Of a stretch of DNA of 6,005 bases, positions 1 to 5,001 are shown one piece after another. The notes below the pieces were generated by a model. It saw only the letters and a program-made list of their open reading frames with translations. It was not told the DNA's origin and made no database searches. Source of the stretch: an uncultured Alphaproteobacteria bacterium (GTDB lineage Bacteria > Pseudomonadota > Alphaproteobacteria > RF32 > CAG-239); NCBI GenBank assembly GCA_949542085.1, contig CATGXW010000061.1, forward strand, positions 1 to 6,005, read 5' to 3'. Within the stretch, counting starts at the first letter, position 1. Each line of letters opens with the position of its first letter. Position numbers and translations under genes: made by a program.

Positions 1-419
1 ATAACATCTTTCAGTTCATCTTTCGGCATAACAAAACTTGTTGGCAATTTGTCACCGGAAATAACCGGAAAGTCTTCAACGCCAATGGTTGATAAAACAA
101 ACTTTGAACGGCCGGACGCGATTGTCAGTTGACCTTTTTCGTTCGGGAACGTGATTTCAACTTGAGAACTGTCGGACAACTTGCGGACGATGTCATAAAG
201 CATATGAGCCGGAGCTGTCGTTGCGCCGGTTTCTTCAATTTTCGCATCAACGATTTCTGTGATCTCTGTGTCCATATCGGTTGCTTTGAAGCTGATGCCG
301 TCGCCTAATGCTTCAATTTTAACGTTTGACAACACCGGAATAGTGTTTCTTTTTTCAACGATACTCTGCACGTGGCTGAGTGTTTTTAAGAGATTTGCGC
401 GTTCAATAGTAAATTTCAT
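1..419 (-). CDS. dnaN: DNA polymerase III sliding clamp (beta subunit), N-terminal part
   Basis: This is the start of the beta clamp, the ring that tethers DNA polymerase III to DNA and recruits other replication and repair proteins. Only the first 139 codons are in the window; the gene runs off the left edge, so about one third of a typical 370-aa clamp is visible, covering domain I and the beginning of domain II. The N-terminus MKFTIERANLLKTL, the segment RNTIPVLSNVKIEA and the later ASGRSKFVLSTI and DFPVI segments are family hallmarks. The ATG at 419-417 is preceded by a weak purine-rich Shine-Dalgarno (AAGTGAG, 6 nt away). It lies downstream of dnaA on the same strand, the usual bacterial order, but a strong terminator separates the two, so it probably has its own promoter. 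The identification is secure; nothing odd is seen in the visible part. Confidence 0.96.
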   Translation of the reverse strand, partial: MKFTIERANLLKTLSHVQSIVEKRNTIPVLSNVKIEALGDGISFKATDMDTEITEIVDAKIEETGATTAPAHMLYDIVRKLSDSSQVEITFPNEKGQLTIASGRSKFVLSTIGVEDFPVISGDKLPTSFVMPKDELKDV

Positions 420-442
420 TTTGTACTCACTTACAATTTAAG

Positions 443-458
443 ATAAAAAGCTTTTTAT
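443..458. repeat. 16-bp AT-rich palindrome in the dnaN leader
   Basis: ATAAAAAGCTTTTTAT is a perfect palindrome 24 nt upstream of the dnaN start codon, just downstream of the candidate -10. It could be a protein-binding site or only an A/T-tract coincidence around a HindIII-type AAGCTT core. It leaves no loop, so it is a poor RNA hairpin. Confidence 0.35.
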
Positions 459-465
459 TACCCCA

Positions 466-474
466 ATTCTAACA
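466..474 (-). promoter_or_regulatory. Candidate dnaN promoter (extended -10)
   Basis: On the minus strand TGTTAGAAT fits an extended -10 element (TGn followed by TAGAAT), about 47 nt upstream of the dnaN start codon. No good -35 hexamer lies 17 nt upstream; a TTGACG at 514-509 is too far away to pair with it. A promoter is expected here because the dnaA terminator lies immediately upstream. The exact position is a guess from consensus matching. Confidence 0.35.
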
Positions 475-524
475 TAACAAGCGCAAATCAGAAGCTAAAA
501 CACAGAGTCGTCAACAATTTTTTA

Positions 525-555
525 TAAAAAAACGGCCTTAAATTTAAGGCCGTTT
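525..555 (-). terminator. Rho-independent terminator of dnaA
   Basis: A perfect 26-bp palindrome (530-555; arms AAACGGCCTTAAA and TTTAAGGCCGTTT) begins 17 nt past the dnaA stop codon. On the minus strand it is followed by a run of eight T residues (532-525), three of which are the end of the stem. On the plus strand the following tract is interrupted by CAA, so the minus orientation is the functional one. It separates dnaA from dnaN transcription. Confidence 0.88.
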
Positions 556-572
556 CAATTTTTGAAAAGAAT

Positions 573-2009
573 TTAGGCTTCTAATGTTCTGCGCAAGGTG
601 TCAACATTCTCCGCCAAAGAAGAATCTTCCAGAATCAATTCCTCCACTTTGCGAACCGCGTGCATAACCGTTGTGTGGTCGCGGTCAAATTTGCGGCCGA
701 TTTCCGGCAGGGAACGAGATGTCAGTTGTTTTGCCAGATACATGGCAATCTGACGCGGACGAGCAACGGTGCGAGCTCGACGAGAAGACTGCATTTCTTT
801 AACGGAAATATTGAAATGTTCAGCCACTTTTTTCTGGATTTCATCAATTGTTGTGCGTTTGTCATAAGAGCGTAACATGTCTTTCAGAACATCTTGAGTC
901 ATATCCAAAGTGATTTCTTTGTCGCTCAACAACTGAGAATGTGCGATAACTCTGCGCAAAGCACCTTCCAATTCACGAATGTTTGAGGTGATTTTTTGTG
1001 CTAAAAATTCAGCAACTTTCACCGGCAGCTCTATTCCCAATTGCTGCGCTTTATTGTTAAGAATCCCCATTCTTAAGTCAAAATCTGTCGGGTGAATGTC
1101 GGCAACCAAACCACAGCCAAGGCGAGATTTCAAACGATTCTCAATGCCTTCCAAATCAGCCGGAGACTTATCTGCTGAAATGATGATTTGGCGACCTTCT
1201 TCAATCAAAGAGTTGAATGTATAGAAAAATTCTTCCTGTGTTGTGTCTTTTCCGCCCATGAACTGTACGTCGTCAACCATCAACACATCAACAGAACGGA
1301 ACTGTTCTTTGAAAGCTGTGGTGTCTTTGTAACGCAAAGCGCGAACAAACTTATACATGAATTTTTCGGCTGACAAATAAACAATGTTGCGGGACGGATC
1401 CTGCTGTTTGATGTGCCATGCAATGGCGTGCATCAAGTGTGTCTTGCCGAGGCCGACACCGGAATACAGGAACAACGGGTTGAAAGACACGTTGCGGGAT
1501 TCGGCAACTTTGCGGGCGGCGGCATAAGCGAACTCATTTGTTTTGCCGACAACAAAATTGTCAAACGTATATTGAGGGTTCAGCGGAACGGATAATGAGT
1601 CGTTCAAAGAACCTTCGTTGCTGTTGGCAACAAAAGAAGAACCGGACTGATAAATATTCTGCGGCACCGGCGTAGAAGAAATTTTCTTCAAAAGCGAGCG
1701 GCAAGTCGGATTATATAAGCCACGGGCCTCTTCCTGAACGGATTGAACGATAAAATTAACGTTTTTAATTGTCGGGTTTTTCTTTTCCCAGATTTTATGG
1801 ATTCGGTCACTATAATGAGTGATAACCCAGTTTCTCATAAAGCGGGTCGGAACACAAATGTTCATTGTTCCGTCGTTGAACGATCCCAAAGTCAAAGGCT
1901 TCAACCAACTCTCAAAAGCTGTGTCACCGACTTCGGTTTTTAACTGGCTGCAAATTTGTCCCCATTGATCTTGAACAGAGTCATTATTGATTATTGCTTC
2001 TTCAGCCAT
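573..2009 (-). CDS. dnaA: Chromosomal replication initiator protein DnaA
   Basis: DnaA binds DnaA boxes at the origin, oligomerises with ATP, melts the origin and helps load the DnaB helicase. The 478-aa product has the full domain set. Domain I occupies about residues 1-80, followed by a linker. The AAA+ core carries Walker A (SGVGLGKT, 183-190), Walker B (VLMVDDVQF, 242-250), sensor 1 (IIISADKSP, 275-283), the arginine-finger segment (NRLKSR, 291-296) and sensor 2 (IRELEGALRR, 344-353). Domain IV has the SRRARTVARPRQIAMYLAK helix and RDHTTVMHAV (443-452). The reading frame extends 11 codons upstream to 2042, but the ATG at 2009 has GGGGAG five nt before it and begins MAEEA, so it is preferred. 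Two oddities: the first Walker A glycine is Ser183, and the usual FGGRDHTTV reads FDRDHTTV, one residue short. The gene is flanked by its own promoter region and terminator, so it is probably monocistronic. Confidence 0.98.
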   Translation of the reverse strand: MAEEAIINNDSVQDQWGQICSQLKTEVGDTAFESWLKPLTLGSFNDGTMNICVPTRFMRNWVITHYSDRIHKIWEKKNPTIKNVNFIVQSVQEEARGLYNPTCRSLLKKISSTPVPQNIYQSGSSFVANSNEGSLNDSLSVPLNPQYTFDNFVVGKTNEFAYAAARKVAESRNVSFNPLFLYSGVGLGKTHLMHAIAWHIKQQDPSRNIVYLSAEKFMYKFVRALRYKDTTAFKEQFRSVDVLMVDDVQFMGGKDTTQEEFFYTFNSLIEEGRQIIISADKSPADLEGIENRLKSRLGCGLVADIHPTDFDLRMGILNNKAQQLGIELPVKVAEFLAQKITSNIRELEGALRRVIAHSQLLSDKEITLDMTQDVLKDMLRSYDKRTTIDEIQKKVAEHFNISVKEMQSSRRARTVARPRQIAMYLAKQLTSRSLPEIGRKFDRDHTTVMHAVRKVEELILEDSSLAENVDTLRRTLEA

Positions 2010-2102
2010 TTCTACTCCCCAATTAAATAAAATTAAACCCAAACTAATTATTTTTTATAATATTTGAAGCAGGTGTTTGACGACCAAAACTTTTCCGACT
2101 TT

Positions 2103-2111
2103 TTTATATCA
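2103..2111 (-). promoter_or_regulatory. Candidate dnaA promoter (extended -10)
   Basis: On the minus strand TGATATAAA matches an extended -10 (TG, one base, TATAAA), about 95 nt upstream of the dnaA start. The -35 position, 17 nt further up at 2126-2131, falls inside an 18-bp inverted repeat and has poor consensus. A competing candidate is TTGGTC (about 2088-2083) followed 19 nt later by TATTAT, closer to the gene. Either could be real; the evidence is consensus matching only. Confidence 0.4.
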
Positions 2112-2125
2112 AAGGCAACACAATA

Positions 2126-2143
2126 TCAGATTCCCCAATCTGA
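2126..2143. repeat. 18-bp inverted repeat at the dnaA promoter
   Basis: On the minus strand TCAGATTGGGGAATCTGA has two perfect 7-bp arms around a GGGG centre. It overlaps the -35 position of the candidate extended -10 promoter, an operator-like placement, and one arm contains a GATTC (GANTC) site at 2129-2133. As RNA it would be a short hairpin with no T-run, so a terminator is unlikely. No regulator can be named. Confidence 0.55.
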
Positions 2144-2460
2144 ACAGAAAACTTGAAGCGGTATCGCTCAAAAAAGTTTTCTTGTGTTTACCTTATCTCT
2201 GATACAATCGCTTCTAAAAAACAGACATGTTCGCTTCTCAAAGCCATGTCGATTAAATTAAGAAGCTTCGTCGTTATTACTTATAAACAGAACATACTAT
2301 TTGATGTTATTTATAGTAATAAGTCTGAGTGGCAAACTTTGCTCCTTTTTGAAGTTCTGAAAATTTCCGTTCCCTCAAAAAGTGATTCGAATACTAAAAG
2401 TATTGTTCAACAATTACAACAGAACATTTTAAGAACATTGCAATTAAATTTCTTGACATA

Positions 2461-2486
2461 GATTCTTTGCAGAGTCGCTTAGATTC
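2461..2486. promoter_or_regulatory. Cluster of three GANTC (CcrM-type) methylation sites
   Basis: GATTC (2461-2465), GAGTC (2472-2476) and GATTC (2482-2486) lie within 26 nt, against about one per 256 nt expected by chance in balanced sequence. In alphaproteobacteria the CcrM methylase modifies GANTC, and the methylation state affects transcription of cell-cycle genes including dnaA in Caulobacter. The sites are visible; a regulatory role is inferred. They lie about 450 nt upstream of dnaA. Confidence 0.4.
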
Positions 2487-2496
2487 TCTTGTTTTG

Positions 2497-2570
2497 AGCG
2501 CAAAAAAACACAAATCAAAATACCCCTGATAGACCGAGGGATGCTTCGATTTGTGTTTGCAAAAAGCGCT
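2497..2570 (-). terminator. Large structured terminator after rpsT
   Basis: On the minus strand an 11-bp perfect stem (AAACACAAATC, 2558-2548, with GATTTGTGTTT, 2516-2506) is followed by a T-run (2508-2502), giving a rho-independent terminator for rpsT. The 31-nt loop holds a second short stem (ATCCCT with AGGGGT) around a 9-nt loop. An outer AGCGC/GCGCT pair (2570-2566 with 2501-2497) can close the whole structure. The inner stem needs a G-U pair on the minus transcript that would be a C-A mismatch on the plus transcript, and the T-run also exists only on the minus strand. It lies 34 nt past the rpsT stop codon, counting to the main stem. Confidence 0.75.
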
Positions 2571-2592
2571 AAAACAGCGGCTGCCTGTATGA

Positions 2593-2856
2593 TTAGGCCA
2601 GAGCTTTAATCTTCTTAGACAAGCGAGAAATTGTGCGAGCTGCTTTATTCATTTGGAAAATGCCTTTGCGAGCTGCAACCATCATTTCGGATTCGGCAAC
2701 TTTGAAAGCTTCAAGAGCTTGTTCTTTATTGTTGCATGCGATAGCAGCATCAACTTTTTTTACAAAAGTGCGAACGCGATTTCTGCGAGCGGCAGTAACA
2801 ATGCTGCGCTTGTCGTTTCTGATGATTCTGTTTTTTGCCGATTTGTGATTGGCCAT
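2593..2856 (-). CDS. rpsT: 30S ribosomal protein S20
   Basis: S20 is a small basic, helical primary 16S rRNA-binding protein of the 30S subunit. The 87-aa product begins MANHKSAKNR, the canonical S20 N-terminus, and has the usual length. Later segments RNRVRTFVKKVDAAI, AARKGIF and RTISRLSKKIKAL follow the family pattern. The frame extends six codons upstream to 2874, but the canonical MANHKSA start at 2856 is clearly right, with GGAAG about 7 nt upstream. Near the C-terminus the usual HKN before the final helix reads QMN, a mild divergence. The gene has its own strong promoter and a terminator. Its position directly upstream of dnaA is common in alphaproteobacteria. Confidence 0.97.
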   Translation of the reverse strand: MANHKSAKNRIIRNDKRSIVTAARRNRVRTFVKKVDAAIACNNKEQALEAFKVAESEMMVAARKGIFQMNKAARTISRLSKKIKALA

Positions 2857-2908
2857 GTCTTTACTTCCATTCAATAAAAAAGTTACTACAAATTTTTAAA
2901 TGTAATGC

Positions 2909-2938
2909 TTTATAAACGCTAACAGTCCCGCAAGTCAA
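2909..2938 (-). promoter_or_regulatory. rpsT: Promoter of rpsT
   Basis: On the minus strand TTGACT (2938-2933) is followed after 18 nt by TATAAA (2914-2909), or after 17 nt by TTATAA. This is a near-consensus sigma-70-type promoter about 50 nt upstream of the rpsT start. It lies wholly between the echA stop and rpsT, and no clear terminator follows echA, so some read-through from the upstream operon is possible. Confidence 0.75.
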
Positions 2939-2962
2939 CATAATTTTGCATAAAGGCCGGTT

Positions 2963-3727
2963 TTAGCTGTTATTTTGCATGAATTTTTCCAATTGAAAAC
3001 GAAATTCTTGCGTATTAAGGCTGAGTTTACAGCTTTTCGATTCTAAATCGATTCCGTTTTGCAGGGACATATTGGCCACTTGTTTGATTGTTTGTTTGCT
3101 TTCAATAATCGCCTGATACGGTTGCGCGGCGATTCTTTTGGCGACACGAATGGATTCGGCGTCCAAATCAGAGAGCGGAACGATGCGGCTGATAATGCCT
3201 CCGGCATCCGCTTCGGCGGCGGTCAAAGCTTTTCCCGTTAAAATCATTTCCATTGTTTTGGCTTTTCCGAGTCTATGGGTTAATTTGCTGCAAGCTCCGA
3301 ACCCCGGTAAGATTCCAAGACTGATTTCGGGGTGTCCGAAACGGGCGTTGTCCGCGGCCAGAATAATATCGCAAGCCATTGCCAATTCGCACCCGATTCC
3401 CAAAGCATAACCGGCAACAGCGGCGATAATCGGTTTACTGCACGATTCTATTTTTTTAAATTCTTCATACCATAAATCCAGAGCAAAACTTTGCTGACTG
3501 ACTTCCTCGCCCAATTCCTTGATATCGATTCCCGCGGCGAATGTTTTATCGTTTCCTTTAATAATAATTGCGCGGATGTTTTCGTCATAATCAAATGTCT
3601 GCACTTGGCAAGCCAATTCGTTGAGCATTTCCAGTGTAATGGCGTTTAGCGCTTCTGTTCTGGCCAGTGTAATGATGCCGATATCATCAACGGTTTCAGA
3701 GATAATGAATGATGTTGCGTCTTCCAT
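2963..3727 (-). CDS. Enoyl-CoA hydratase/isomerase (crotonase) family protein
   Basis: Crotonase-fold enzymes act on acyl-CoA thioesters; enoyl-CoA hydratases add water across the 2-enoyl double bond in fatty-acid beta-oxidation. The 254-aa length is typical. The oxyanion-hole segment FAAGIDIKEL (63-72) and GYALGIGCELAMACDI (106-121) are present, followed by PEISLGILPG (133-142). Both glutamates used by true hydratases are kept (Glu114 in CELA and Glu134 in PEIS). The usual GGG before CELA reads GIG and the usual PGAGGTQRL reads PGFGACSKL, so the pocket may differ and the substrate cannot be assigned. The ATG has AGGAAA upstream, and this site overlaps the TAG stop of the preceding gene, suggesting translational coupling. 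A homologue in this place, between fpg and rpsT, is common in alphaproteobacteria. The exact reaction is uncertain. Confidence 0.9.
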   Translation of the reverse strand: MEDATSFIISETVDDIGIITLARTEALNAITLEMLNELACQVQTFDYDENIRAIIIKGNDKTFAAGIDIKELGEEVSQQSFALDLWYEEFKKIESCSKPIIAAVAGYALGIGCELAMACDIILAADNARFGHPEISLGILPGFGACSKLTHRLGKAKTMEMILTGKALTAAEADAGGIISRIVPLSDLDAESIRVAKRIAAQPYQAIIESKQTIKQVANMSLQNGIDLESKSCKLSLNTQEFRFQLEKFMQNNS

Positions 3728-3735
3728 GCTTTTTC

Positions 3736-4095
3736 CTAAATTTTGCTTTTGACCGTTAATCTGATTTTCAGAGGTTTGTCGGATTCTTTGGAGATTTCCA
3801 AAACTTCTCCTTCCCGCTCAAAAACCAGTGTTTGCTCTCTGTCGCCCTGATAAATCCATCCCATTTGCGGCAATGTGTTTTTGTAGAAAAATGCCGCTTT
3901 TTTGAAGCCGATGCGATTGCTGGTTAAAATAGCTTCAACCAGACGACTTTCTTCATTTCCGAAACTGAGGCTGTCGCTTTGCTCCTGTTGCATTTCCGCC
4001 GGTACGGGAATATCTTCCAGTCCTTCGACAAAGCCGCCCGCGCGGACTGAAAAACAAAACAATAAAGTTGTAACTGCAATAAAATATTTAATCAT
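3736..4095 (-). CDS. Small exported protein of unknown function
   Basis: The 119-aa product has an apparent Sec signal peptide: MIKYFIAVTTLLFCFSVRA, with a short basic start, a hydrophobic core and a likely cut after Ala19 (V-R-A). No lipobox cysteine is in the right place, so a soluble periplasmic location is inferred. The mature part starts GGFVEGLEDIPVP. It then has an FYKNTLPQMGW segment (about residues 70-80), LVFEREGEVLEI (about 90-101) and a final strand-like KIRLTVKSK. From memory, small alphaproteobacterial proteins with an 'FY..TLPQLGW ... F.REGE.L.I' pattern occur beside enoyl-CoA hydratase genes, but I cannot name a function or check this. It starts 5 nt after the fpg stop with only a weak AGAAG ribosome site overlapping that stop, so it is probably coupled to fpg. 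The stop codon overlaps the ribosome site of the next gene. Confidence 0.8.
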   Translation of the reverse strand: MIKYFIAVTTLLFCFSVRAGGFVEGLEDIPVPAEMQQEQSDSLSFGNEESRLVEAILTSNRIGFKKAAFFYKNTLPQMGWIYQGDREQTLVFEREGEVLEISKESDKPLKIRLTVKSKI

Positions 4096-4100
4096 CTTTT

Positions 4101-4940
4101 TTACTTCTGTTTTTGGGGGCAGAAAAAACTCGACCGTCCGGCCTGAATGATTTTTCGAATACCTCCCGTTTGATTGATATCACAAGTACACTGAGGACAT
4201 TTTTGCCCAGTTTTATTATAAACACAATGCAAATTTTGAAAATACCCCAGACTACCGTCAGGTTTTTGATAGTCTTTTAAGGTCGAACCGCCGGCGGCAA
4301 TAGCGTCAGCCAAGACCTTGCGGAACGATGTCAGCAAAATGGCGCATTCTTCTAAGCGGATATCTTTGGCTGCTCTTGTGGGGGCGATTCCCGCGAGATA
4401 AAGTGTTTCCGAAGCGTAAATATTCCCGATCCCCGTAACGATTTCTTGATCCAAAAGAGCAACTTTTATCGGAACGCTTTTCTTTTGCAGACGGTTGAAC
4501 AAATAGTCTGCGGTTAAATTTTCGTCAAAAGGTTCCAATCCAATCTTGTTCAGCAAAGGATGATCTTTCAGACGATTCGTTTCGCAATGGGTGAAAACGC
4601 CGAAACGTCTGGCATCGTTATATGTCACCCAGCCATTTTCCGTTTCCATTATAATATGGTCGTGTTTTTCAACGGCGGCAGGATTGGTGTCGCTGATTTT
4701 GACCCTGCCGCTCATGCCCATATGCCAGATAATCGTGACGTTATTACTCAAATGGATAAGAATGTATTTGGCGCGTCTTTGATAATCAAGAATACTCTGT
4801 CCGCATATTTTTTCAAAAATATCCTGCGGAACGGGAAGTCTCAGACGATAATTGTTAACGGTTAAGCCTTTGATAACACATTTGCCTATAGAATGAGCAA
4901 GAGCTGTTTTGATTGTTTCGACTTCTGGTAATTCGGGCAT
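4101..4940 (-). CDS. mutM: Formamidopyrimidine-DNA glycosylase (Fpg/MutM)
   Basis: Fpg removes 8-oxoguanine and ring-opened purines from DNA and cleaves the backbone by beta,delta-elimination. The 279-aa product has the catalytic N-terminus PELPEVET. The proline must follow the initiator Met directly, so the second of two tandem ATGs (4940) is chosen; it is also better placed, 7 nt after GGAG. RRAKYIL carries the lysine at Lys57 in mature numbering. HMGMSG, DARRFG (void-filling wedge residues), GIGNIYASE and the AGRSSFFC arginine are all present. The C-terminal zinc finger is abnormal: Cys248 and Cys251 are present with an extra Cys253, the spacing to Cys274 is about six residues longer than in E. 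coli, and the fourth cysteine (usual CPxCQ) is replaced by Lys277 in CPQKQK. It is probably the first gene of an operon with the exported protein and enoyl-CoA hydratase. Family assignment is secure; the metal site is doubtful. Confidence 0.96.
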   Translation of the reverse strand: MPELPEVETIKTALAHSIGKCVIKGLTVNNYRLRLPVPQDIFEKICGQSILDYQRRAKYILIHLSNNVTIIWHMGMSGRVKISDTNPAAVEKHDHIIMETENGWVTYNDARRFGVFTHCETNRLKDHPLLNKIGLEPFDENLTADYLFNRLQKKSVPIKVALLDQEIVTGIGNIYASETLYLAGIAPTRAAKDIRLEECAILLTSFRKVLADAIAAGGSTLKDYQKPDGSLGYFQNLHCVYNKTGQKCPQCTCDINQTGGIRKIIQAGRSSFFCPQKQK

Positions 4941-4973
4941 CATGCTTCTCCGTGACTCTCAAAAATATAAAGC

Positions 4974-5001
4974 ATTATAAATGAAAATAGATATAATTCA
5001 A
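4974..5001 (-). promoter_or_regulatory. Promoter of the fpg operon
   Basis: On the minus strand a consensus TATAAT (4979-4974) has TTGAAT (5001-4996) 16 nt upstream. Transcription would start about 25 nt before the fpg start codon. The -35 and spacer lie inside the first codons of the divergent plus-strand gene. A GACTC (GANTC) site at 4954-4958 lies in the leader. Confidence 0.6.

Larger units (their letters stand above)
2010..2592. other. 583-nt gene-free region between rpsT and dnaA
   Basis: This AT-rich stretch holds the rpsT terminator structure (about 2497-2570), a cluster of three GANTC sites (2461-2486) with two more at 2384-2388 and 2129-2133, an 18-bp inverted repeat (2126-2143), dnaA promoter candidates and the dnaA leader. 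Short direct repeats occur: ACAGAACAT at 2287-2295 and 2419-2427, and TCGCTTCT at 2208-2215 and 2231-2238. No convincing gene is seen. A 102-codon plus-strand frame (2153-2461) starts with TTG, lacks a Shine-Dalgarno and has no recognisable motif. Only one poor DnaA-box-like 9-mer (TTATAAACA, 2281-2289) was found, so an origin here is not supported. Confidence 0.7.

Noticed and set aside
2023..2036. CtrA-like site (TTAA-spacer-TTAA) in the dnaA leader
   Set aside because: The spacer is 6 nt rather than the 7 nt of the CtrA consensus, and TTAA is frequent in such AT-rich DNA.
2010..2042. Upstream 11-codon extension of DnaA (start at 2042)
   Set aside because: The internal ATG at 2009 has a strong GGGGAG five nt upstream, and that Shine-Dalgarno would lie inside the extension.
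2153..2461. 102-codon plus-strand frame in the rpsT-dnaA gap
   Set aside because: It starts with TTG, has no Shine-Dalgarno, lies antisense to the dnaA promoter region, has no recognisable motif, and its composition resembles translated AT-rich intergenic DNA.
2010..2592. Replication origin beside dnaA
   Set aside because: Only one weak DnaA-box-like 9-mer (TTATAAACA at 2281-2289, two mismatches to TTATCCACA) was found. There is no box cluster and no tandem AT-rich 13-mers. Alphaproteobacterial origins are often elsewhere, for example near hemE.
2857..2874. Six-codon N-terminal extension of S20
   Set aside because: S20 proteins begin MANHKSA, which matches the ATG at 2856 exactly.
2941..2962. 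Terminator after the enoyl-CoA hydratase gene
   Set aside because: The GGCCGG-containing stretch just past the stop does not form a proper hairpin and has no T-run on the minus strand.
4941..4943. First of two tandem ATGs as the Fpg start
   Set aside because: Fpg needs proline exposed at the N-terminus after removal of a single Met, so the second ATG must be the functional start.
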